Below the pieces are notes generated by a model. That model was given only the letters and a program-made list of their open reading frames with translations. It searched no databases and was not told the origin of the DNA. The translations under genes and the position numbers were made by a program. From NCBI GenBank assembly GCA_001872455.1, contig MNXJ01000023.1, forward strand, positions 1-48,051: a stretch of 48,051 bases of DNA, read 5' to 3'. The stretch's first letter is position 1. Each line of letters starts with the position of its first letter. Below, piece by piece: positions 1 through 7,354 of this stretch. Source of the DNA: Anaerolineae bacterium CG2_30_57_67. Its GTDB lineage: Bacteria; Chloroflexota; Anaerolineae; Anaerolineales; Villigracilaceae.

Positions 1-143
1 CAGCGGGCAAGTTACCGGTGCGTGGACAGTTCAGAGTGACATGTATGGCAATCGCATCTGCCGCCACAACCAACGTGCGGAGGATCCAACGCTGCCTGAA
101 TGCAAAAATGAAACAAGCAGAAGCCGCAAAAAGCGTACAAGGC
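1..143. other. Left edge, no gene assigned
   Basis: About 140 bases precede a terminator. Frames are open on the plus strand and could be the 3' end of a gene that begins outside the window, but none has a recognisable domain, and every open plus frame runs on through the terminator at 144-178. I therefore assign no product. Confidence 0.4.
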
Positions 144-178
144 GAAGCCGTACCTGCTACGGTGGCTTCTTTTTTTGT
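144..178 (+). terminator. Rho-independent terminator of an upstream gene
   Basis: GAAGCC (144-149) pairs with GGCTTC (164-169), with GTA/TAC adding to the stem, and a run of about nine T follows. It closes whatever plus-strand gene lies to the left and separates it from the CsbD gene. Confidence 0.75.
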
Positions 179-264
179 TTTTTCGGCGCGCTGGCTATAC
201 TCCCGGCTGGTTTTCAGCCCAGGTTTCGGTTATTAAAGAACAGCTTCTTGCAGAAGAGTCAACC

Positions 265-504
265 ATGAATAAAGATATTTTTGAAGGCAAATGGAAACAA
301 ATTCGAGGCGAGGCCAAATCTTGGTGGGGAAAACTCACCGATGATGATCTGGATCGGGCTGCCGGTAAGTTTGATGTCTTGACCGGCCTGCTGCAGGAGA
401 AATATGGCTATTCGCGTGAACACGCCGCTGATGAAATTGACAAGCGCGTGACGGCCTACGAGGCCAAACTGAAGAAAGAAACAGTCGCCACACCCGCTAA
501 ATAA
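265..504 (+). CDS. CsbD family stress response protein
   Basis: A 79-residue soluble, highly charged protein. It opens with MNKDIFEGKWKQIRGEAK and continues through WWGKLTDDDLDRAAGK to LLQEKYGYSREHAADEID, the full pattern of the CsbD family (general-stress proteins first described in Bacillus). The biochemical role of the family is unknown. The ATG at 265 is chosen because the domain starts there; the in-frame upstream extension is unlike the family and only a weak AGAAG lies upstream. It is first in a plus-strand run of small stress or envelope proteins. Confidence 0.9.
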   Translation: MNKDIFEGKWKQIRGEAKSWWGKLTDDDLDRAAGKFDVLTGLLQEKYGYSREHAADEIDKRVTAYEAKLKKETVATPAK

Positions 505-516
505 CGGAGACTGCAC

Positions 517-576
517 CGCCTCTTCTCGCCTGATAAGAGGCGAAAATTCGAAAAGGACACGGAGCGTCCGTGTCTT
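517..576 (+). terminator. Two tandem hairpins after the CsbD gene
   Basis: CGCCTCTT (517-524) pairs with AAGAGGCG (535-542). A second stem, GACACGGA (555-562) with TCCGTGTC (566-573), is followed by only a short T-run. The pair may terminate or attenuate transcription, or stabilise the upstream mRNA, between the CsbD and GlsB genes. Confidence 0.5.
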
Positions 577-600
577 TCAACTGCTCAAAAAGGAAGAAAA

Positions 601-867
601 ATGAATCTCATTATTTACCTCATCGCTGGCGCAATCATTGGTTACGTTGCCAGCAGAATTATGCACACGAATTCACAACAAGGTTTATTGCTGGATATCG
701 TGGTCGGTGTGCTCGGCGCGTTCCTGGCTGGCTATTTCATCAGCCCGCTGCTGGGAATCGGCACCATCAATGACGCAATCACCATCCCCACCTTGCTGGT
801 CACGCTTCTTGGCTCCATCATCCTGTTGGCGATTGTCAAACTCTTCACTGGCAGAGGCCGCCGTTAA
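601..867 (+). CDS. GlsB/YeaQ/YmgE family membrane protein
   Basis: An 88-residue protein with three hydrophobic segments. It has the family pattern: an N-terminal helix with IAGAIIGYVASRIM, a middle LLLDIVVGVLGAFLAGYF stretch, and a C-terminal helix ending in a basic tail (FTGRGRR). These transglycosylase-associated or stress-response proteins sit in the inner membrane and their exact function is unknown. An AAAAAGGAAGAAAA ribosome binding site precedes the ATG. The next gene starts 11 nt after its stop. Confidence 0.88.
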   Translation: MNLIIYLIAGAIIGYVASRIMHTNSQQGLLLDIVVGVLGAFLAGYFISPLLGIGTINDAITIPTLLVTLLGSIILLAIVKLFTGRGRR

Positions 868-878
868 AAAGGTCAAAA

Positions 879-1292
879 ATGACAAACGAAAATCGAGTTT
901 CGGAAGTCAGAACTTCACAAAAAGAACCAGAGCGGGAACAGCGCATTTTTACGTTCAAGGCTACCCAACTGATCTGGTTACTGTTCGGCGTTTTGGAAGC
1001 GCTGATTGCTCTCCGTATTGGGCTGATGCTGATTGGCGCCAATGCCGGCAGCCCAATCGTCGCCATGATCTACGGGTTCACGGCCCTGTTTCTCTTCCCC
1101 TTTGTCGGGCTGATTGGCTCGCCGGCGGTTGGTAACATGGCGCTCGAACTCTCATCACTGTTTGCCATGCTTCTTTACGCCCTGATTGCGTGGGGGCTGG
1201 AGAGAACCGTCTGGTTGCTCTTCTATCGTCCGCGCGGCCCGGTGGTAGATGTCACAGAAACGACCACCAGCGACCACCATACAACTCCCTAA
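879..1292 (+). CDS. YggT-like integral membrane protein
   Basis: A 137-residue protein. A polar N-terminus of about 24 residues is followed by hydrophobic helices near residues 28-48 (FKATQLIWLLFGVLEALIALR), 55-75 and 88-110, then a Thr/His-rich tail. The arrangement resembles YggT-family proteins of Chloroflexota; the assignment is by resemblance. The start has AAAAAGGTCAAAA upstream and lies 11 nt after the GlsB-like gene, so the two are probably co-transcribed. Confidence 0.75.
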   Translation: MTNENRVSEVRTSQKEPEREQRIFTFKATQLIWLLFGVLEALIALRIGLMLIGANAGSPIVAMIYGFTALFLFPFVGLIGSPAVGNMALELSSLFAMLLYALIAWGLERTVWLLFYRPRGPVVDVTETTTSDHHTTP

Positions 1293-1334
1293 AACAACGC
1301 TTCAACTTGTTTCTTGCACCAAAAAGGAAATATC

Positions 1335-1685
1335 ATGCAAAACGAAAATCAAGAATACCAATACCGCAGTAATGTTCCTGGCATTTTAGCCGGAATGCTG
1401 GTCGGAAGCCTGGCTGGCGCCGTGACGATGCTTTTGCTTGCGCCGCAATCTGGCAAAAGAACCAGAATGCAAATTCAGGAAAAAGGCATTGAACTGCGCG
1501 ACATGACCAGCGAAATGGTGGAAAATACGGTTGCTCAAGCGCGTTTGAGCGCGCACAAACTCACCAACGATGGTCGTCGCAAGATGAAAAAATTGCAACA
1601 TCAGGGTCAGGAACTGGCGACTGAGCAATTTGAGCGTGTCGCAGCAGCTTTTGACGCTGGTAAAGCGACCGTCCAAAGTTCTTAA
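1335..1685 (+). CDS. YtxH domain-containing protein
   Basis: A 116-residue protein with one N-terminal transmembrane helix (PGILAGMLVGSLAGAVTMLLLAP) followed by the YtxH signature APQSGKRTR and a long amphipathic, coiled-coil-prone helix rich in Lys, Gln and Glu. YtxH proteins are small general-stress membrane proteins of unknown mechanism. The ATG at 1335 is preferred over the one at 1314 because AAAAAGGAAATATC precedes it and the extra seven residues are not family-like. Confidence 0.85.
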   Translation: MQNENQEYQYRSNVPGILAGMLVGSLAGAVTMLLLAPQSGKRTRMQIQEKGIELRDMTSEMVENTVAQARLSAHKLTNDGRRKMKKLQHQGQELATEQFERVAAAFDAGKATVQSS

Positions 1686-1730
1686 CGCAAAATCACCTGA
1701 ATCTGGATACGAAAAGGAGTCTAAAAAACC

Positions 1731-1901
1731 ATGAAACTCAGCGAACCTAAAGTTGTCACGTTTTGGATTTCTGTGGCGCTCGTACTGCTCGGGCTGCTGG
1801 CCTCGCAAGGGACCATCCCCGCACTCGCCGCCTACGCCTTCTGGCTGGTAGTGGCCGGGTTTGTTCTGCTCGCCCTCGGAAACTTGCTCAAAGACCTGTA
1901 A
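1731..1901 (+). CDS. Small hydrophobic membrane protein (56 aa)
   Basis: This short ORF begins MKLSEPKVVTFWISVALVLL and ends GNLLKDL. GAAAAGGAGT lies upstream at a good distance. Two hydrophobic helices (about residues 9-25 and 32-52) form a hairpin with both ends probably cytoplasmic. It lies in line with the stress genes on either side. I do not recognise a named family; the coding call rests on the ribosome binding site, the hydrophobic pattern and the spacing. Confidence 0.75.
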   Translation: MKLSEPKVVTFWISVALVLLGLLASQGTIPALAAYAFWLVVAGFVLLALGNLLKDL

Positions 1902-2013
1902 TGCTGCGGTTGGGAGCGGGTTGGCGGCAGAGAATAGCCGGGCCGCTTCCATCCGAAAGCCGTTACCATAAACCTATTCGCCGGTTTTTGCGCTCAAAAG
2001 GAAGGAAACTCTT

Positions 2014-2163
2014 ATGAAATTCACTCGAAACATTGGCTTCTTGTTGTTAGCCATCTGGCTCATTCTAACGGGTTTATCCGCCTTCATCTCTCTGGGCGGG
2101 CTCGGCATCCTCCTGGCGATACTTGCCATTGCGGCTGGCATTTTCATCCTGCTGGGACGTTAG
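2014..2163 (+). CDS. Small hydrophobic membrane protein (49 aa)
   Basis: The ORF begins MKFTRNIGFLLLAIWLILTG and ends AAGIFILLGR. CAAAAGGAAGG lies upstream of the ATG. Two hydrophobic helices are joined by a short SLGGLG turn, a pattern common in tiny uncharacterised membrane proteins of this phylum. The lipoprotein gene follows 15 nt later. Function unknown. Confidence 0.75.
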   Translation: MKFTRNIGFLLLAIWLILTGLSAFISLGGLGILLAILAIAAGIFILLGR

Positions 2164-2178
2164 GATAGTATCAATATT

Positions 2179-3066
2179 ATGAACCGTTCAGTGGGCGGCA
2201 TTGCTCTTCTGGTATTGATGCTGGCTTTGCTCACGCTGGCTGCGTGCGGCGTTTTGACCGGGACTCCGATCGTTAATGGAAAACCCATGCTGTTACCCAT
2301 GGCGACGCCGGGCAGTAGCCCGACGTTGTCTTGCGAGACGTGCGCCCAGGCAACGCTGGCGGTTCTTCAGACTCAAGCGCAGGGTGGTGTTGATGCTCAG
2401 GCGGCGGCTACGGCTGAAATTATGCGCGCTAATGCTCAGGCAACTTTGGATGCGTCTGGCTTAACTTTGAGCGCGGCACTGACGCAGGAGCAAAACAACG
2501 CCAACATCATTGCGGCGCAGGTGGCGGCTACGGCTGCCATTGTGCGCGCTAACGCGCAGGCCACCCTGTCCGCCGCTGGCTCGACTCAGAGCGCCGCGCT
2601 AACCCAGGATGTAATTTCACAGACACAAATGGCTGGCCTGGCAACAGCAGCCGCGCAAGCGACTTTTTCCCAACAAAATAGAAACGATATTGCCGCTGGA
2701 ACGCAAACGGCAGTGGCTGAATACATCGCCACACAAACCCAATCTGCGGTTGCCACTGAACAAAAGTATGCAGACCAAAGACAAGTTCCGCTTAATTTTC
2801 TGTGGATGGGTTGCCTGCCGCTCTTTGTTATCGCCATTGCGTTCGTGGGTCTTTGGTTCTTCTGGCGTTGGATGAAAATTTGGGAAAATCAGCAGCGTAT
2901 TGAAATGCAACCCGTTGCGCCGATTGTCATCGAGGCCAACCCGCAATCAGTAGACGAGGCCGTCAATTCTCCATATCCACTCGTAAAACGCCATGATCCT
3001 ATCGGCGGGTGGATGAAGGAAATCAAACGCAAGTTAATCGCTGGTAAAAAGGATGATCATGAGTAG
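2179..3066 (+). CDS. Repeat-containing lipoprotein with a C-terminal membrane anchor
   Basis: A 295-residue protein. A signal peptide ends in lipobox LAAC (Cys23). A 40-residue repeat unit occurs twice, at about residues 77-103 and 117-143, each carrying ATAxIxRANAQATL and SAALTQ; the region is Ala/Thr/Gln rich and probably a long helix. A second hydrophobic segment (about 207-230, ending WFFWRW) is followed by a basic tail with MKEIKRKLIAGKK. A lipid anchor plus a transmembrane segment suggests a periplasmic or outward-facing helical stalk tethered at both ends, which is inference. It overlaps the next gene by 8 nt. Confidence 0.75.
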   Translation: MNRSVGGIALLVLMLALLTLAACGVLTGTPIVNGKPMLLPMATPGSSPTLSCETCAQATLAVLQTQAQGGVDAQAAATAEIMRANAQATLDASGLTLSAALTQEQNNANIIAAQVAATAAIVRANAQATLSAAGSTQSAALTQDVISQTQMAGLATAAAQATFSQQNRNDIAAGTQTAVAEYIATQTQSAVATEQKYADQRQVPLNFLWMGCLPLFVIAIAFVGLWFFWRWMKIWENQQRIEMQPVAPIVIEANPQSVDEAVNSPYPLVKRHDPIGGWMKEIKRKLIAGKKDDHE

Positions 3067-3715
3067 CCAAGGCGTTGACCCGCATCATTTTGTTAGCCGG
3101 GCGCATCAAATCAAAGCCCAATTGCCAACGATCCTGTCGGAGTGGGGTCTGTTGCCCAGGTTTAAACGCTGGCGATTGGCGCAAGACCCGGATACGGGTA
3201 CGGCAGTGCTTTTTGGTGTCCTGAATAACAGGTATATTGCCATGCACACTACCACCCCGTTTAGTGATTACTTTGACCCGCGTTTATTGCGCGATATCGC
3301 CACGAAACTACAAGTGCAGGTGATCCCATCCGCCAACGATGGTCTGCGCTATGCTTTTATCCTTGAACGCGGTCAAGTTGGCCATCCGAAGGACGTGCCT
3401 GCGCTCCCGAGTGGTGTCGCCGCCGAAGCGATGCCTGCCCCTGCCTCTACAACCCAAATATTTGAACGGTATGCTGTTGCCCCGACAGCAACCGAACGCT
3501 CTGTCCTGCTTGATGAGCTTGTCGTGAGACAACAAAGACTAACAAAATTTTTAATAGTTGCTGACGCTCTCAATGCGCTCAACAATATTCCATCGCAGCC
3601 TTTGCCCGATATTTTGCGGATGGATGAATTCGAATTCAACCAGAAAATAACAGGCTATGAAACGAGCCGCATAAGAACAAAGCTTAAATCGCAAAAAGGA
3701 GAACCCAATGGATAA
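3059..3715 (+). CDS. Hypothetical protein coupled to the lipoprotein gene
   Basis: A 218-residue soluble protein with no recognised family. The N-terminal half is a compact alpha/beta region (about residues 1-105, with LLPRFKRWRLAQDPDTGTAVLFGVLN). A Pro/Ala linker follows, then a helical C-terminal part. The ATG at 3059 is chosen over the one at 3053 because AAAAAGGA then sits 6 nt upstream. It overlaps the lipoprotein gene and the following gene by 8 nt each, so the three are probably translated as a unit and may act together. Confidence 0.7.
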   Translation: MSSQGVDPHHFVSRAHQIKAQLPTILSEWGLLPRFKRWRLAQDPDTGTAVLFGVLNNRYIAMHTTTPFSDYFDPRLLRDIATKLQVQVIPSANDGLRYAFILERGQVGHPKDVPALPSGVAAEAMPAPASTTQIFERYAVAPTATERSVLLDELVVRQQRLTKFLIVADALNALNNIPSQPLPDILRMDEFEFNQKITGYETSRIRTKLKSQKGEPNG

Positions 3716-4112
3716 AAGGGTTGGTTTGTGGTTCGACAACGAGAAGGCCGTCGTTGTAAGCGTTACGGACGATGCTGAAGAAATAAAAAGATTCACTTCA
3801 AGTATGAAAAATTATATTTGGTTTTCGAGCAGTACCCCGGGCGATGGCTTACCAGAAGATGCGCGCGACAGACGTTCTTGGAATCACCTTAACGAATATT
3901 ATGATAACGTTGTCGCACATATTCGTGATGCGCGGATGATTCAAATCTTTGGGCCGGGAGATGCCAAGTATGAACTCAAAAAACGTCTCGAAAAAATAGG
4001 CTTTGCTGAGCATAGTGTGGAAATTGATAGTGCAGATCATTTGACCGACCATCAAATCGCCGCCAAAGTAAGAGAGCGATTTCCGGCCCGTTCCCAGTTT
4101 GATATTTCCTGA
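3708..4112 (+). CDS. eRF1/Dom34-like (baeRF-type) small protein
   Basis: A 134-residue protein starting KRVGLWFDNEKAVVVSV. A central EDARDRRSWNHLNEYYDNVV and a C-terminal IQIFGPGDAKYELKKRLEK and DHLTDHQIAAKVRERF follow. This is the pattern of bacterial proteins resembling the third (L7Ae-like) domain of eRF1/Dom34, sometimes annotated as translational machinery or host-attachment proteins. The role is not established. AAAAAGGAGAACCCA precedes the ATG. It closes the overlapping three-gene unit. Confidence 0.65.
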   Translation: MDKRVGLWFDNEKAVVVSVTDDAEEIKRFTSSMKNYIWFSSSTPGDGLPEDARDRRSWNHLNEYYDNVVAHIRDARMIQIFGPGDAKYELKKRLEKIGFAEHSVEIDSADHLTDHQIAAKVRERFPARSQFDIS

Positions 4113-4226
4113 ATGGCTTCAACCTCCCCCAAGCGGCGGATGCCAATACTCTCCGGTAGATGGATGCGATCAGCAAGCCTTCGTTGTAGACTTAGGTAGA
4201 ATGAATTACTCAAAAAGGAGAAATAC

Positions 4227-4406
4227 ATGGGACGCAAAGGTGATAGTAAACGTAAGCCAAAAACAAAATCCAATTCGGTTTCCAACAGTGCCAGCCCGGC
4301 TGAAAGTATGCCGGTGGCATCTGCCGTGAGAGGCCGCGAAGCCGCGCTCGGGAAGGGTGGCGTGAACCCATCTGCCGGAGCGGGTAAATCGCAAAAGAAA
4401 CATTAG
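4227..4406 (+). CDS. Small basic Ser/Lys-rich protein (59 aa)
   Basis: Begins MGRKGDSKRKPKTKSNS and ends GAGKSQKKH. CAAAAAGGAGAAATAC sits upstream of the ATG, the same style of ribosome binding site as the neighbouring genes. It is strongly basic, low in complexity and probably disordered; a nucleic acid-binding role is possible but unproven. Two strong hairpins follow within 20 nt, marking the end of the stress region. Confidence 0.65.
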   Translation: MGRKGDSKRKPKTKSNSVSNSASPAESMPVASAVRGREAALGKGGVNPSAGAGKSQKKH

Positions 4407-4422
4407 GTCAGAAAAAGCAACC

Positions 4423-4490
4423 GACGCCAGGAAAATCAAAATTTCCTGGCGTCTTCGCGTAACGACAGCCCAGCAGTGGGCTGTCGTTTG
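4423..4490 (+). terminator. Two tandem hairpins ending the stress gene region
   Basis: GACGCCAGGAAA (4423-4434) pairs perfectly with TTTCCTGGCGTC (4442-4453). AACGACAGCCCA (4461-4472) pairs perfectly with TGGGCTGTCGTT (4477-4488). T-runs are short, but two perfect 12-bp stems in a row directly after a stop codon are typical of a termination region. Confidence 0.7.
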
Positions 4491-4570
4491 TTACGTTGGG
4501 GGTAAAAAATCAGTATATCAGGCAGGAGTCAAACCCGTAGCCTCTGCTCGAAGCGAGAAAAGTATTCGTC

Positions 4571-4660
4571 CTGGTCGTGCAAATCGCCAATTTTCGTCCT
4601 GCGGACAAACGTGACATTTATGTCACGTTGCAGAGTGGAGCAAAGATGTGGGCAGCGCCG
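4571..4660 (+). repeat. MITE-like palindromic repeat, copy 1 (degraded ends)
   Basis: Shares the core ATCGCCAATTTTCGTCC, TGCGGACAAA, the palindrome ACGTGACATTTATGTCACGT, then GCAGAGTGGAGCAAAGATGTGGG with the copies at 13688 and 47727. The left 19-bp end is reduced to CTGGTCGTGCAAATC and the right end diverges after AGATGTGGG. A promoter starts 13 nt beyond the right boundary. Confidence 0.75.
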
Positions 4661-4672
4661 GAAAATTGCCCG

Positions 4673-4701
4673 TTGACAATTTAGAATAAATGTTCTATAT
4701 T
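4673..4701 (+). promoter_or_regulatory. Sigma-70 promoter with internal palindrome
   Basis: TTGACA (4673-4678), a 17-nt spacer, and TATATT (4696-4701). Transcription would begin near 4708, leaving a leader of about 31 nt to the ATG at 4739. The spacer holds TAGAATAAATGTTCTA, an imperfect palindrome that could be a repressor site. Confidence 0.75.
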
Positions 4702-4738
4702 TAATGGGCAGTTTCATTCTGCGACTGGAGCGTATCTG

Positions 4739-5443
4739 ATGAACCGTAACCTTCCCATCCAATTTCTTTCTGCCCTGCGCGGCCTTGGCCTGAAACGTGG
4801 CGCGCTATTCGGCGGCATTTTGCTGGTAGCCTTGCTGGCCTTTGAAGTTTTCAACTATACCACCACCGATTTTGCCTTGAGCGATGTGCTGGGCAATGAC
4901 CTGAAGTTCCTGGGGCTGCGCTGGGCAACGATTCTCTCCATTGCCTTCTGCGCGATTGACTTTGCCGGGGTTGCCCGCTTATTCACGCCCGAACAAGGGC
5001 GCGATGAACCCGCCGAAGTCTGGTATTTGTTCGGCGCATGGATTTTAGCGGCAGGCATGAACGCCACCCTCACCTGGTGGGGCGTGGCCGTTGCCATCAA
5101 TAGTCACGTCGCGCTCGGCGCGGCCATCGTCGGGCGCGCAACCGTCAGCAGCGCCGTGCCAGTTTTTGTGGCTGTCATGGTCTGGCTGATTCGGATTCTT
5201 ATCATCGGGACATTTTCGATGGCGGGAGAACGTCTCTTCTCGCTGGACGAAGCCCGGCCGACCCGCGCGCCCGCCGCCCGCTACGAAAACGTCCAACCCT
5301 CGCCCGCCCGCGCACCCATGCCGCGCCCGCTGGCAGCCTCGCCCGCCGCCGCGCCGCGTCCCCGCCCCGAGCCAACCTATCACCCGGCGGGAATGTCGTC
5401 TAGCCCCGCCGCCAAAGAAAAATCATCCGGCTGGCGCGTCTGA
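4739..5443 (+). CDS. Four-helix membrane protein with a Pro/Ala-rich tail
   Basis: A 234-residue protein. Hydrophobic helices lie near residues 21-38, 60-81, 95-120 and 132-160. A C-terminal tail of about 70 residues is dominated by Pro, Ala and Arg and is probably disordered and cytoplasmic. I recognise no named family. It has its own consensus promoter and a GGAG ribosome binding site. The tail is much more GC-rich than the gene body, as expected for Ala/Pro/Arg repeats, and need not mean transfer. Confidence 0.75.
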   Translation: MNRNLPIQFLSALRGLGLKRGALFGGILLVALLAFEVFNYTTTDFALSDVLGNDLKFLGLRWATILSIAFCAIDFAGVARLFTPEQGRDEPAEVWYLFGAWILAAGMNATLTWWGVAVAINSHVALGAAIVGRATVSSAVPVFVAVMVWLIRILIIGTFSMAGERLFSLDEARPTRAPAARYENVQPSPARAPMPRPLAASPAAAPRPRPEPTYHPAGMSSSPAAKEKSSGWRV

Positions 5444-5544
5444 TAAATTATTGCGAAAGTTTTGGTTTGCGTTACTTCCCATCCTGCGCGGGTTTGTGGT
5501 AAAACCAATCAAAATTGCCTTTTTTCTTTTTCAAAAGGAGAACC

Positions 5545-5949
5545 ATGCCCGCCATCACCAACATCAACCATATCGCCATCGTCGTTGACGATATGGAAAA
5601 AGCGCTCACCTTCTGGCACGACACGCTGGGAATAACCCTGCACGAACTGCGCGAGGTTCCCGCCGAAGCCAGCCAGGTGGCTTTTTTGCCGCTGGCAGGC
5701 GCAGAAATTGAGTTGGTACGCCCCACCAGCGCCGATTCGGGGCTGGCAAAATACCTCGCCAAACGCGGCCCCGGAATGCACCACGTTTGCCTGGAAGTGG
5801 ACGACATCGAAGCCATGCTGACGCAACTTAAAAACAGAGGCGCGCGCCTCATCAACGAAACCCCACGCACCGCCGCCGACGGCAAACGTTACGCCTTCAT
5901 CCACCCCGAAAGCACCGGCGGCGTGCTGGTCGAACTTTATCAGGTTTAA
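5545..5949 (+). CDS. mce: Methylmalonyl-CoA epimerase
   Basis: A 134-residue vicinal-oxygen-chelate (glyoxalase fold) protein. It begins with NINHIAIVVDDMEKALTFW, whose His is the first metal ligand, and has GMHHVCLEVDDIEAML in the second half and a C-terminal GVLVELYQV whose Glu is the last ligand. This is the standard architecture of methylmalonyl-CoA epimerase, which interconverts R and S methylmalonyl-CoA in propionate metabolism. The ATG at 5545 is chosen for the AAAAGGAGAACC upstream. No mutase subunits lie in the window. Confidence 0.85.
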   Translation: MPAITNINHIAIVVDDMEKALTFWHDTLGITLHELREVPAEASQVAFLPLAGAEIELVRPTSADSGLAKYLAKRGPGMHHVCLEVDDIEAMLTQLKNRGARLINETPRTAADGKRYAFIHPESTGGVLVELYQV

Positions 5950-5962
5950 AATTCATCCAACC

Positions 5963-7324
5963 TTGAACTCATCCATTCTCCTCGCGGCTGTTTCCGGCGG
6001 CGCCGATTCGCTGGCGCTGTTATATTTTTTGCGCGAGTCGGGCCAGCGTGTGGTTGTGGCGCACTTCAACCATCAACTGCGCCCCGAAGCCGACGCAGAC
6101 GAGGCCTTTGTGCGCCAAACCGCCGAAATTCTCAACTTGCCCTTCCTGCGCGGCTCGACAGACGTGGCCGCCTTTGCCCAACAGCAACATCTTTCGCTCG
6201 AAGAAGCCGCGCGCAAGTTGCGCTACCGCTTTCTCTTTCACGCCGCGCGCCAGGCCGCGGCGCAAGCCGTCGTCACCGGTCACACCGCCGATGACCAGGC
6301 CGAAACCGTACTGATGCACTTTCTGCGCGGCGCGGGGTTGCCCGGTCTAAAAGGCATGACCCCGCGCACCCTTCTGCCGGCTTTCGACCCACAAATCCCG
6401 CTCCTGCGCCCCCTGCTTGGCTGGACGCGCGCCCAAACCGAAGACTACTGCCATGCGCGCGGGCTGGTCTACCGCACCGATTCCAGCAACACCGACACTG
6501 CCTATCTCCGCAACCGCCTGCGTCACGAACTTTTACCCCTGCTCGAAACCTACAACCCGCAAATTCGCCAAACATTGGCAAAAACTGCCACGCTTTTACA
6601 GGAAGAAGAAGAACTCCTGTTTCAGATGACAGATTCAACCTGGGAGCGAGTCGCCGTCCGCGCCGAAAGTGGATTCGTGCAATTTGATTTGATGCAGCTC
6701 GAACAACTTTCCCCGGCGCTGAGGAGGCGTCTGTTCCGAAAAGCCGCCTTCAGCCTCAGGCCCGCCCTGCGCGACGTAGATTTTTCCGCACTGGAGCGCG
6801 CCGCCAGCCTTCAGCCGGAAACTTTGGCAGGAGGGTTGAAAACATTTCTCGAAGGAGAATCACTCTACCTGGCAGAAAGCGCCTCTGCGCTGCCGGTAGA
6901 CGTTGCGCAAGTCCATGGTCAGTGGACAGTGGAAAACGGTCAGACATACGATTTGGGCAATGGCTGGAGTCTGACCTCCAAAATTATGCCCGCCCAATTT
7001 TCATTCTCTACGGCCAATTCCCCATTTTCCGACAATTTTTCAGCCGCCCTGGATACCGGCTTAATCGGGGACAAGTTACAGTTAAGAGCGCCACATCCTG
7101 GCGAACACTTTGAACCGCTGGGAATGCCCGGAAAGACGGTAAAACTCTCCGATTTGTTCATCAATCTCAAAATTCCCAAAAGATTGCGAAAAAACTGGCC
7201 GTTGATCTGCGTAGAGACTGAAATCGCCTGGATTCCCGGCCTGCGGATGGCAGAAAAATTTCGAGTGACGGAAAAAACGTTGCGCGTGACACAGTTAAAA
7301 CTTGAAAGGCAAATAAAAAAATGA
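5963..7324 (+). CDS. tilS: tRNA(Ile)-lysidine synthase TilS
   Basis: A 453-residue N-type ATP pyrophosphatase. The PP-loop SGGADS is at residues 11-16. The family's HFNHQLR, VTGHTADDQAETVLMHFLRG and YRTDSSNTDTAYLRNRLRHELLP motifs follow. A C-terminal TilS domain is visible (LRAPHPGEHFEPLGMPGKTVKLSDLF). The enzyme converts C34 of the CAU-anticodon tRNA-Ile to lysidine, which is essential for AUA decoding. The start used is a TTG 13 nt after mce; no clear ribosome binding site is visible, so a slightly different start is possible. Confidence 0.93.
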   Translation: MNSSILLAAVSGGADSLALLYFLRESGQRVVVAHFNHQLRPEADADEAFVRQTAEILNLPFLRGSTDVAAFAQQQHLSLEEAARKLRYRFLFHAARQAAAQAVVTGHTADDQAETVLMHFLRGAGLPGLKGMTPRTLLPAFDPQIPLLRPLLGWTRAQTEDYCHARGLVYRTDSSNTDTAYLRNRLRHELLPLLETYNPQIRQTLAKTATLLQEEEELLFQMTDSTWERVAVRAESGFVQFDLMQLEQLSPALRRRLFRKAAFSLRPALRDVDFSALERAASLQPETLAGGLKTFLEGESLYLAESASALPVDVAQVHGQWTVENGQTYDLGNGWSLTSKIMPAQFSFSTANSPFSDNFSAALDTGLIGDKLQLRAPHPGEHFEPLGMPGKTVKLSDLFINLKIPKRLRKNWPLICVETEIAWIPGLRMAEKFRVTEKTLRVTQLKLERQIKK

Positions 7325-7352
7325 GCGCAGGCTGCCAGCCTGCGCTCATTTT
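7321..7352. terminator. Bidirectional terminator between tilS and the recombinase gene
   Basis: ATGAGCGCAGGCT (7321-7333) pairs perfectly with AGCCTGCGCTCAT (7337-7349) around a GCC loop. T-runs follow on the plus strand (TTTTTTTT) and, through AAATAAAAAA on the left, on the minus strand. It serves both convergent genes. Confidence 0.9.
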
Positions 7353-7354
7353 TT

